In this document: one piece after another, positions 1-5,620 of the stretch
Layout of the letters: each line of letters begins with the position of its first letter
Position numbering within the stretch: the stretch's first letter is position 1
Assembly: GCA_030612945.1 (NCBI GenBank)
Contig: JAUWMY010000090.1
Location: 1 to 8,434, forward strand
Source of the DNA: Desulfobacteraceae bacterium
GTDB taxonomy: Bacteria; Desulfobacterota; DSM-4660; Desulfatiglandales; Desulfatiglandaceae
Direction: 5' to 3'
Length of the DNA: 8,434 bases
Translations under genes and position numbers: made by a program
The notes under the pieces: generated by a model
What the model was told of the DNA's origin: nothing
The model's database searches: none
The model's input: only the letters and a program-made list of their open reading frames with translations

Positions 1-2
1 TA

Positions 3-665
3 GGAGACAGCACCGGGGAATATGTTCTTTTGAAAGTATCGGATACGGGGCACGGAATGGACAAGGAGTTGCAGGAGCACATATTTGAACCCTTCTTTAC
101 TACAAAGGAAACAGGAAAGGGAACCGGTCTCGGTTTGGCCATGGTTTACGGTATCGTAAAAAGCCATGGAGGCTATATCACATGTATAAGCGAACCAGGT
201 GAAGGCACTGCCTTTAGTATCTACTTTCCTATTATAGAAAGCGAAATAGACAGCCAGGTGTCGAAAGAGGCAGAAGCCCCTGTAAAAGGAGGTACTGAGA
301 CTATCCTGCTGGTTGATGATGAAGAAAGTATCCGACAACTCGGTAAAGAGCTACTTGGCAGTTTTGGTTACGCGGTGCTGACTGCTCCGGACGGAGAAAG
401 TGCCCTGGAGCTTTACGAGAAGGAAAATGAGCATGTGGATCTGGTCATCTTGGACCTGAGCATGCCAGGAATGGGCGGAAAACGGTGTTTGGAAAAGCTT
501 GTCGAAATGAATCCGCGGGTAAAAGTAATCATTGCCAGCGGGTATTCTGTTAACGGACCAACAAAAGATGCGATTGATGGAGGGGCAAAAGGCTTCGTGG
601 GTAAGCCATACGAAGTAAGGCAGATGCTTCAGGCTATTCGCAAAGTTATGGATGACAAGAAATGA
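3..665 (+). CDS. Hybrid sensor histidine kinase, C-terminal part (ATPase + receiver), partial
   Basis: The reading frame is open to the left window edge, so the true start and the sensor and dimerisation/phosphoacceptor (HisKA) parts lie outside. In the visible 220 residues the first ~65 are the end of an HATPase_c domain: G1 box DTGHGM (residues 14-19), F box FEPFFTT (28-34) and G2 box GTGLGLA (40-46). After a short acidic linker comes a receiver domain (about residues 97-218): acidic pair DD at 105-106, phosphoacceptor Asp151 in ILDLSMPG, Ser179 in the switch position, and Lys201 in GKPYE. The protein should autophosphorylate on an upstream His and pass the phosphate to its own receiver or a partner regulator. 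It was not possible to tell what it senses. A TTG at 30-32 is in frame but falls inside the ATPase fold and is not a credible start. The gene ends with TGA and converges on the methyltransferase. Confidence 0.93.
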   Translation, partial: GDSTGEYVLLKVSDTGHGMDKELQEHIFEPFFTTKETGKGTGLGLAMVYGIVKSHGGYITCISEPGEGTAFSIYFPIIESEIDSQVSKEAEAPVKGGTETILLVDDEESIRQLGKELLGSFGYAVLTAPDGESALELYEKENEHVDLVILDLSMPGMGGKRCLEKLVEMNPRVKVIIASGYSVNGPTKDAIDGGAKGFVGKPYEVRQMLQAIRKVMDDKK

Positions 666-685
666 AAAAAATGAACCATTTTTTT
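665..685. terminator. Weak A/T-rich inverted repeat, possible bidirectional terminator
   Basis: Seven A followed by TG, a 3-nt loop (AAC), then CA followed by seven T form a perfect 9-bp inverted repeat right at the kinase stop codon, in the 80-bp gap between two converging genes. The stem has only two G-C pairs, so it is much weaker than a standard intrinsic terminator. The T-run and following T-rich stretch fit termination of the + strand kinase, and the symmetry would also give T-runs to the methyltransferase transcript. No better terminator is visible in 666-745. Position supports the call more than stability does. Confidence 0.3.
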
Positions 686-745
686 ATTTGGTTTTGTTGA
701 AATCGCTGACATTAAACCATTAAAGGCTTACTATTCTTTAGCCGA

Positions 746-1657
746 TCAAGCTGGTAAAGGCTTCATCCCCTTACAAAGGATCAACGGGGTGTATGTGAAT
801 CGCTTAGGATCCTTAAAAAATCGCATAAAATCAGAATGAAATCCAGTATATCCTCCTGGGTAGTGTTCAAAAACTTCTCGGACTCTCATAAAGGCCACTT
901 CTACTTTCTTCACCCAATTATAAGCATCCACATCACCCATCTTTCCATAGATCAGGTGATGTGCCACGAGATCCAGTTGTATTTCTTCATAGCCGAGATC
1001 ATACAAATATGAATATAGTTTTCGTCCGGCATAAGGATCAAAATCATACTTCTCTTCGAGTAGGCCCATAATATCATAAAGGGCCTTTTCCAATTTGTTG
1101 GGCAATTTGTAATGGCTCAAGCAGTTGTGGTCTAGATCCATTAGACAAAGATACCCTCCAGGCCTCAGGCAATCCGTTAAGTTTTTCACAATTTCAAAAC
1201 TTTCCAGGCGGAAATATTCTAGAAAAAATCGCACCCAAATGAGATCAAACTGACCTAATCCGACTAAAGGTGCTGTAAAGTCATGAACCTGAAAACGAAT
1301 GCCTGCTTTTCCGTCGTAGTGTTTTTTTGCGTACTCAATTCGTTCTTCCGAAAAGTCCAGACCCAATAATTCACCATCTGGCTGAATCACTTCATGGAGA
1401 ATTGCGCTTGTCTTGCCAGGCCCACACCCCACGTCAAGCACTCGAAGCCCTGGCTTCAGGCCGCACCACTTCGCCTGCGTTCGAACCACCTCGGGATCTG
1501 TCTTAAGTTCGAGTCGAATAGATTCTTCCAGATTTTCCATTAAATAAGGATGAGACTGATATTTATCGAGAGTTTTCAAGTGGTTATCAGCAAGTCCAGC
1601 GCTATGTATGGAACTATCGATTATGTCTTTAGAGGCTCTGAGACAGGTCACAGACAA
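746..1657 (-). CDS. Class I SAM-dependent methyltransferase, substrate unknown
   Basis: This 303-residue protein has the Rossmann methyltransferase core. Motif I is VLDVGCGPG at residues 73-81 (SAM-binding loop), an acidic residue ending strand 2 is Asp101 in LLGLDFSEE, Asp126 in HDF is the probable adenine-contact position, and the post-motif strand is QFDLIWVRFFLEYF (136-149), followed by LRPGGYLCLMDLD (164-175). The C-terminal ~120 residues are aromatic-rich and probably form a substrate lid. No transmembrane segment or signal peptide is seen. It resembles small-molecule or generic 'methyltransferase domain' proteins, but I cannot name a substrate. The start is uncertain: TTG at 1657 sits only 2 nt after GGAAGG, whereas an in-frame GTG at 1651-1649 has better spacing from GGAAGGGA, and the first ATG is at residue 40. 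It is a single-gene unit, convergent with the kinase and separated from murJ by an AT-rich spacer. Confidence 0.88.
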   Translation of the reverse strand: MSVTCLRASKDIIDSSIHSAGLADNHLKTLDKYQSHPYLMENLEESIRLELKTDPEVVRTQAKWCGLKPGLRVLDVGCGPGKTSAILHEVIQPDGELLGLDFSEERIEYAKKHYDGKAGIRFQVHDFTAPLVGLGQFDLIWVRFFLEYFRLESFEIVKNLTDCLRPGGYLCLMDLDHNCLSHYKLPNKLEKALYDIMGLLEEKYDFDPYAGRKLYSYLYDLGYEEIQLDLVAHHLIYGKMGDVDAYNWVKKVEVAFMRVREVFEHYPGGYTGFHSDFMRFFKDPKRFTYTPLILCKGMKPLPA

Positions 1658-1710
1658 TCCCTTCCGAATGAATAGTTGCAGTTATTATTTATAGATTGCA
1701 AAAAGAAAAG

Positions 1711-1740
1711 CATATAATCATAACTAACATGATATGTCAA
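1711..1740 (-). promoter_or_regulatory. Candidate sigma-70 promoter for the methyltransferase gene
   Basis: On the minus strand a perfect -35 TTGACA (1740-1735) is followed after 18 bp by TATATG (1716-1711) as a possible -10, in very AT-rich DNA. This places a transcript start about 50 nt before the TTG/GTG start region. The -10 matches only four of six consensus positions, so the exact element is uncertain. The rest of the 235-bp spacer (1658-1892) shows no convincing gene, hairpin terminator or RNA. Confidence 0.45.
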
Positions 1741-1892
1741 TAATTATTAACCATTTACAATTATATTATTTTAAATTTACTCATAATGATAACATTTTAT
1801 GTTCAGATCTCTACAGTAGTATTAGCGATTCTTTTTACCCACATCTAACCTCCCTCATCAAGAGGAAAGAAAACCAGCATTCACATCGGCCC

Positions 1893-3494
1893 TTAACCGC
1901 GTTTAACCCTCCTGAAGTTTGGTGAAAATGTATCCAAAAGGGATCCTAATTCGCGGCAACCCAGGATTTTTGTAAGTATAAAATAGAGGGCTACGCCAAT
2001 CCCTATGAGACCAGCTAACTCCGTGGACATACTCAATAAACCTGAACCCGAATCCGCGGTTAGCCATCCGGAATGAACATAAAAAATCCCTGTTCCCATG
2101 ATTGCGGCTGCAAAAGCACACTTTAGACCGGATATCAGCACCGGTCTCAGGTTAACAGTTTTGACTTTTCTTTTCAGAAAAAAGGCCAGGAGGCAAAACT
2201 GAATGGATGACGCCAATGACAGGGCAAGCGCAAGGCCACCGTGCTTCAAAGGTCCCATCAGCAATAGGCTGAAGATCAAATTAGTTGAGAATGCCACAAC
2301 AGCTATTTTGACCGGGGTCTTTGTATCCTGAAGCGCATAAAAGGCCGCAACCATTATCCGGGTCCCTGAAAAGGCCACGAGACCCAGTGCATAGAAGATC
2401 AAAGCGCGATTTGTCATCAGTGTAGAGATAGCATCAAAGGCTCCCCTTTCAAAAAGAACTCCAATAATCGGTTTTCCGAGAATGATCAAGCCTACAGTGG
2501 CCGGCAGGGTAATGAAAAAGACCATGCGCAGGGCATGGCTCAGTATATCTCCGAATTGCTGGAGGTCATTTATTGCTGCCTGGGTTGAAAGGGATGGGAG
2601 CGCAGCCGTGCTAATGGCGATTGCAAATACCCCCAGGGGGAACTGGACAAGGCGGTCTGCATAATAAAGCCATGAAACACTCCCTTCTGCCAGGAATGAA
2701 GCAAGGAGGGTACCTATAAAGCTGTTTAACTGGTACACAGCGGATCCGAAAATGGCAGGCAGCATAAGGATCCCGATCCTTTTCACTGCCGGGTGATCCG
2801 GCTGCCACCGGGGAAACAGTTTAAGGCCTTCTTTAATGACCCAGGGGATCTGCAAGCCCACCTGAAGAATGCCGCCTATTATAACCCCAATAGCCACCCC
2901 CACAATGGGGTCTGGCAAGCGGGGAGAAATGAAGTACGCTGCCCCAATGATGCCCGCGTTTAGAAAAATAGGTGCGGCAGCCGGCGCTGCGAAGTGTCTT
3001 AAGGAATTGAGGACCCCCATAAAAAAGGCCACAATGCTGATAAAGAAGATGTAAGGGAACGTAATACGGGTGAGCAATACCGTGAGATCGTACTTAACCC
3101 CGGAACTTCCAAAGCCAAATGCCTGTATTCGTACAATCCATGGGGAGAAAAGAATGCCAAGGACCGTTACAATTACAAGGCTGAGCGTAAGGAGGGTTAA
3201 TACAATCCTTGCCAGGTCAAATGCATCTTTCTTCGTTTTGTTGGTAAGATACTCTGTAAAAACCGGGATAAACGCAATGGTGAGGGAGCCTTCTGCAAAG
3301 AGCCGTCTCAACAGATTGGGGATGCGAAGGGCCACAAAAAAGGCATCTGCAGCCATGCCGGATCCAAAAAGACTGGCGATAACCATATCCCGGACCAGAC
3401 CCAGGATACGGCTTAGAAAAGTGTAGAAACCCACCACCCCTGCCGCTCTGCTGACGTTTTTCTTCTCAGATTCGGGTAAATTACGGTGATCCAC
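1893..3494 (-). CDS. murJ: Lipid II flippase MurJ (MviN family)
   Basis: MurJ moves lipid-linked peptidoglycan precursor (lipid II) from the inner to the outer face of the cytoplasmic membrane. The 533-residue protein is hydrophobic throughout, consistent with the ~14-helix MOP-superfamily fold. The signature SRILGLVRD...DAFFVA...NLLRRLFAEG spans residues 28-69. Aligning by eye to the E. coli protein with a constant offset of 11 preserves the functionally important charges: Arg29 (R18), Arg35 (R24), Asp50 (D39), Arg63 (R52) and Arg281 in YYADR (R270). The start is GTG at 3494, with a weak AAGG 7 nt upstream; no ATG occurs before residue 37, inside the first conserved segment. The basic tail (RRVKRG) ends at TAA. 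It is divergent from rpsT across 85 bp, and no intrinsic terminator is visible after it. Length and motifs are complete, so I expect it to be active. Confidence 0.97.
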   Translation of the reverse strand: MDHRNLPESEKKNVSRAAGVVGFYTFLSRILGLVRDMVIASLFGSGMAADAFFVALRIPNLLRRLFAEGSLTIAFIPVFTEYLTNKTKKDAFDLARIVLTLLTLSLVIVTVLGILFSPWIVRIQAFGFGSSGVKYDLTVLLTRITFPYIFFISIVAFFMGVLNSLRHFAAPAAAPIFLNAGIIGAAYFISPRLPDPIVGVAIGVIIGGILQVGLQIPWVIKEGLKLFPRWQPDHPAVKRIGILMLPAIFGSAVYQLNSFIGTLLASFLAEGSVSWLYYADRLVQFPLGVFAIAISTAALPSLSTQAAINDLQQFGDILSHALRMVFFITLPATVGLIILGKPIIGVLFERGAFDAISTLMTNRALIFYALGLVAFSGTRIMVAAFYALQDTKTPVKIAVVAFSTNLIFSLLLMGPLKHGGLALALSLASSIQFCLLAFFLKRKVKTVNLRPVLISGLKCAFAAAIMGTGIFYVHSGWLTADSGSGLLSMSTELAGLIGIGVALYFILTKILGCRELGSLLDTFSPNFRRVKRG

Positions 3495-3503
3495 AGAAAA
3501 ACC

Positions 3504-3533
3504 TTGACATAAAATATCTATATGCTGTATCAG
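3504..3533 (+). promoter_or_regulatory. Candidate sigma-70 promoter for rpsT
   Basis: A perfect -35 TTGACA (3504-3509) lies in the 85-bp gap between murJ and rpsT. An 18-bp spacer leads to TATCAG (3528-3533) as a partial -10; a 17-bp spacer would give GTATCA. The implied leader is about 40 nt and ends at a good Shine-Dalgarno sequence. The orientation and strength fit a ribosomal protein gene; the -10 is the weak part of the call. Confidence 0.5.
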
Positions 3534-3565
3534 TGAATGCCTTGAAGCATAATTCTCAACAAATT

Positions 3566-3582
3566 AAGGAGACCCACATTTG
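3566..3582 (+). promoter_or_regulatory. rpsT ribosome binding site with UUG start
   Basis: AAGGAG (3566-3571) lies 8 nt before TTG (3580-3582). The TTG opens the universally recognisable S20 N-terminus MANHKSA, and there is no ATG upstream in frame giving a better fit, so TTG is the start. E. coli rpsT also starts with UUG, and there the poor start codon is part of feedback control by free S20. Confidence 0.85.
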
Positions 3583-3849
3583 GCAAATCATAAATCAGCA
3601 CTTAAACGTGCCCGGCAAAGCGAGATCAGGAGAATACGAAACAAGAGTTACAAAACCACGGCAAAGAACACTATTAAAGGAGTCAGAAAAGCTGTGACCG
3701 GTAACTCTGTGGAGCAGGCCAAAGAAGAATTTACAAAAGTCGTTTCTGTCCTTCAAAAGACCGCTTCTAAAGGTGTCATTCACAAAAATAAGGCTGCTCG
3801 ACAAATTTCCCGCCTGGCACGGCAAGTTAATCAGCTTACAACGTCCTAA
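3580..3849 (+). CDS. rpsT: 30S ribosomal protein S20
   Basis: S20 is a primary 16S rRNA-binding protein of the small subunit (a three-helix bundle binding the lower body). The 89-residue product matches the usual 86-90 residues, is strongly basic, and shows the family landmarks MANHKSALKRARQ at the N-terminus, RNKSYKTTAKNTIK in the first helix, and GVIHKNKAARQISRLARQV near the C-terminus. It is the only complete gene on the + strand here, lying between holA (convergent, 7-bp gap) and murJ (divergent). It probably has its own promoter and may be feedback-controlled through its UUG start, as known in E. coli; that control is inferred, not seen. Confidence 0.98.
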   Translation: MANHKSALKRARQSEIRRIRNKSYKTTAKNTIKGVRKAVTGNSVEQAKEEFTKVVSVLQKTASKGVIHKNKAARQISRLARQVNQLTTS

Positions 3850-3856
3850 TTGCTCC

Positions 3857-4858
3857 TCATTCACAGAGCGAAAACACCAGATTTTCGAGAACCATACGGC
3901 CATGGGCTCCTGACTTAAGGAGCCCGTCTGCCTTGTACATCAAATGAAAGGCACGTTCAAAGTCGTCGGTTTTCCAGTGTTTCGACTGCTGCACAATCCT
4001 GGATACCAGGAACGATGGCAGCTTGATTTTGCGGCTCACATCAGCAGCCCGCCCTCCTTTATCACTCACCGTTTTAGCCTGCCACAGTAATCGGATTTGT
4101 CGATTAAGCATCCCCAAAACCTTCAAGTATCCATCACTACCTTCTTCCTCTAAAAGCCTGTTCAATACTGATATGGATTCCCCACGCCGTTTGAATGACA
4201 CTTCATCCATCAATTCGAAGACAGTGTAAATACGGCTGAAAATAGCAACCGCCCTGACCTCCTCCAAACCCACAACCGTCTTTCCATACCTGAGACTGAG
4301 TTTTTCCAGTTCAGCATGAAGATCCATTAGACTATTACCCACAAGTTGCTGTAGATAAGCGCAGGCCTGGTCTTCAATGTTGAGGTCCAGTTCCTTTGCC
4401 GTTTTCTTGATCCATGGGATCACCTGCCTCTCGCTCAGCTTCTTGAAATTGACCGCCTGGCCGAGTTCTCTTGTTTTGCGGTAAAACTTCCTCTTGAAAT
4501 CCGTCTTTGATGATACAAATATCAGGCAGGTTGACTCGACCGGTCTTTCAAGGTAGGGAATATAGCTTTCAAGGGCTGCAGGCGAAAGGCTTTCAGTCCT
4601 TCGGACAATAATGAGCCTGCTATGGGACATAAATGGAAGGGAACGGGCCGTATCCATGATATCTGCCGGCTCAGTTTTGTCGCCGTAAAAGATCCGAAAG
4701 TTAAAGTCTCTTGAGGTTTCGGGGATAAAGGTCTCGCGGATCCTGCTCAAGGCCCTTTCCAATCGGAATTCGTTAGGCCCATAAAACAGGTAAACTGGTG
4801 ATAATTGGCCCTTTTCGAGCTGCTTTAAGACATATTCAGGTGTCAGGTCTCCTGGCAT
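3857..4858 (-). CDS. holA: DNA polymerase III subunit delta (clamp loader)
   Basis: Delta is the subunit of the clamp-loader complex that opens the beta sliding clamp. The 333 residues match the family length. Residues 21-35 (PVYLFYGPNEFRLER) are the N-terminal AAA+-like segment with a degenerate, non-hydrolysing P-loop. RSLPFMSHSRLIIVRR (72-87) corresponds to the beta-clamp-contacting helix-strand, where a hydrophobic pair (here Pro-Phe-Met) inserts into the clamp. IPWIKK (147-152) begins the lid domain, and the C-terminal helical collar holds LNRQIRLLWQAK (251-262) and a final LMYKADGLLKSG helix. The ATG shares its A with the upstream lptE TAA (TAATG), so translation is probably coupled. 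The order leuS-lptE-holA is also found in E. coli, which supports both identities. The gene converges with rpsT. Confidence 0.95.
   Translation of the reverse strand: MPGDLTPEYVLKQLEKGQLSPVYLFYGPNEFRLERALSRIRETFIPETSRDFNFRIFYGDKTEPADIMDTARSLPFMSHSRLIIVRRTESLSPAALESYIPYLERPVESTCLIFVSSKTDFKRKFYRKTRELGQAVNFKKLSERQVIPWIKKTAKELDLNIEDQACAYLQQLVGNSLMDLHAELEKLSLRYGKTVVGLEEVRAVAIFSRIYTVFELMDEVSFKRRGESISVLNRLLEEEGSDGYLKVLGMLNRQIRLLWQAKTVSDKGGRAADVSRKIKLPSFLVSRIVQQSKHWKTDDFERAFHLMYKADGLLKSGAHGRMVLENLVFSLCE
3904..3925. other. Perfect 8-bp hairpin near the 3' end of holA
   Basis: GGGCTCCT, six loop bases, then AGGAGCCC form a perfect GC-rich stem inside holA codons, about 55 nt past the rpsT stop codon. 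It has no T-run on either strand, so it is not a standard intrinsic terminator. It could pause or protect the 3' end of a read-through rpsT transcript, or be a chance result of coding the Gly-Leu-Leu-Lys-Ser-Gly-Ala stretch. Confidence 0.35.
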
Positions 4859-5430
4859 TAAAACCTGTCCATGGTTTTAAGATATAACCTCTGGGCTAAA
4901 CGCCGGGCAATTTCCTGGAGCGCCTTTTTTTGATTAAAGCGATTTGATAGAGGATCAGAACTTACCTCAAAAGCAGCCCTTTCTGCCATGTTTCTGGCTT
5001 GCCATATGATCTTTCCACTAGCCCTATCTATCAGTTTGGCATCCAGTTCTACCTCCAGCCAGCGCTTATTGGTCACTGAATACTTGATATCCTCACCGTC
5101 AACAGTCTTCAGAAAAGTATCATAACTCACAGGGTCAGTCCTGATTTCAGATACTTTCCCAATCAAAACCACGCTGGCCTCTTCCCTTGGGAGCATGGGG
5201 ACCTTTGAACGGCTTGCAAACTCCTCCCGTATGATCGTGGTAAAATCTCCCTCAAACCCCAATGATGAGGACGTGCTTTGTATCAAAGGAATGGCCAGGC
5301 TTTGAAACCCTTCGTCCCTCGGTTTATCGGCCCCCCGGAAATTGTAGCCGCAACCCTGTGTCAAAGCCAGGGTCAGGTATAGGGGAAAGACCTTTAGGAG
5401 TGCCTTATGTCGTTTGGTAAATAATTGCAT
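4858..5430 (-). CDS. lptE: LPS-assembly lipoprotein LptE (RlpB)
   Basis: LptE is the outer-membrane lipoprotein that plugs the LptD barrel and helps place LPS on the cell surface. The 190-residue protein starts with a basic N-region (KRHKALLK), a hydrophobic stretch (residues 14-23) and a lipobox-like LTQGC with Cys27 as the predicted lipidated residue. The -3 Thr and -2 Gln are less usual than the standard L-A/S-G/A-C. The following GYNFRG, then an AIP...E...T-rich segment (46-70), is typical of LptE after the lipid anchor; WLEVELDAKLID and GKIIW (124-143) form the beta-strand core. Sequence conservation in this family is low, so the call leans also on the leuS-lptE-holA neighbourhood known from E. 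coli. The ATG has no recognisable Shine-Dalgarno sequence, and its leader is the arm of an inverted heptamer repeat. The stop overlaps the holA start by one base. Confidence 0.9.
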   Translation of the reverse strand: MQLFTKRHKALLKVFPLYLTLALTQGCGYNFRGADKPRDEGFQSLAIPLIQSTSSSLGFEGDFTTIIREEFASRSKVPMLPREEASVVLIGKVSEIRTDPVSYDTFLKTVDGEDIKYSVTNKRWLEVELDAKLIDRASGKIIWQARNMAERAAFEVSSDPLSNRFNQKKALQEIARRLAQRLYLKTMDRF

Positions 5431-5436
5431 TTATAA

Positions 5437-5506
5437 ATTGACTATTTTCGATTGACTATTGACGATTAATTATTGACGATTGATTATCGTTTATTGATTA
5501 TTGACA
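5437..5506. repeat. Heptamer tandem array, 10 units, consensus ATTGACT/ATTGATT
   Basis: Ten consecutive 7-bp units run without a phase break. All begin with AT and seven of ten begin with ATTGA; the variants are ATTTTCG (unit 2), ATTAATT (unit 5) and ATCGTTT (unit 8). The last position alternates between T, G and A. The first four units form the left arm of the inverted repeat; the others extend the array inward on this side only. A period of 7 is not compatible with a coding function. Confidence 0.85.
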
Positions 5507-5531
5507 AATAATGAATTTAGACGTCTTCATA

Positions 5532-5571
5532 GATAAAAACCGGTAAGCGTTCACAGATTACCTATTTTTTT
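5532..5571. terminator. Possible weak bidirectional terminator in the leuS-lptE spacer core
   Basis: GGTAA (5542-5546) and TTACC (5558-5562) can pair around an 11-nt loop. On the + strand the stem is followed by TATTTTTTT; on the minus strand it is followed by GGTTTTTAT. The stem is only 5 bp, so it is at most an attenuating site between leuS and lptE. The symmetric A-stem-T layout is suggestive, but stability is low. Confidence 0.25.
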
Positions 5572-5581
5572 GCCGTATTAA

Positions 5582-5616
5582 AACCAATAGTCAATAGTCA
5601 ATCGAAAATAGTCAAT
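5582..5616. repeat. Inverted heptamer array, 5 units
   Basis: Read on the minus strand from 5616 down, the units are ATTGACT, ATTTTCG, ATTGACT, ATTGACT and ATTGGTT, in register with no gaps. This is the right arm of the inverted repeat; its first three units are identical, in order, to the left array, and its fourth differs by one base. Confidence 0.85.
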
Positions 5617-5620
5617 CATT

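Larger units (their letters stand above)
5437..5616. repeat. 180-bp structure with 27-nt perfect terminal inverted repeats made of heptamers
   Basis: Arm 5437-5463 is the exact reverse complement of 5590-5616 (27 of 27); allowing one mismatch extends the arms to 5437-5467 and 5586-5616 (30 of 31). Both arms are built of 7-bp units in the same order (ATTGACT, then ATTTTCG, then ATTGACT), so they look like inverted copies of each other rather than independent arrays. The core (about 5507-5581) carries no open reading frame of note. The structure begins 4 nt after the leuS stop and ends 6 nt before the lptE ATG, filling the whole gap. It could be a MITE-like or extragenic repeat element, or an RNA hairpin. 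No clear target-site duplication is visible. Confidence 0.85.

Noticed and set aside
1840..1892. Terminator after murJ
   Set aside because: Only a 4-5 bp CCTC/GAGG stem is present, with no T-run after it.
1734..1925. Open + strand frame of 63 codons in the murJ-methyltransferase spacer
   Set aside because: Biased to AT-derived residues, no ribosome binding site, overlaps the 3' end of murJ, and resembles no known family; best explained as chance in AT-rich DNA.
3070..3426. 118-codon + strand frame opposite the murJ N-terminus
   Set aside because: Antisense to the most conserved part of murJ; basic composition follows from the reverse complement of hydrophobic codons.
3495..3579. Promoter for murJ on the minus strand
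   Set aside because: Only weak matches (for example TTCAAG with TATAGA at 18 bp); no pair was good enough to report as a feature.
3869..3887. CGAAAA/TTTTCG inverted repeat as an rpsT terminator
   Set aside because: Six-bp stem mostly of A-T pairs inside holA codons, with no following T-run.
5489..5507. Promoter for lptE inside the heptamer array (TTGTCA and GATAAT on the minus strand)
   Set aside because: The two boxes are only about 13 bp apart, too close for a sigma-70 promoter; AT-rich repeats give such matches by chance.
5437..5616. CRISPR array
   Set aside because: Repeats are 7 bp and contiguous without spacers, and no cas genes are nearby.
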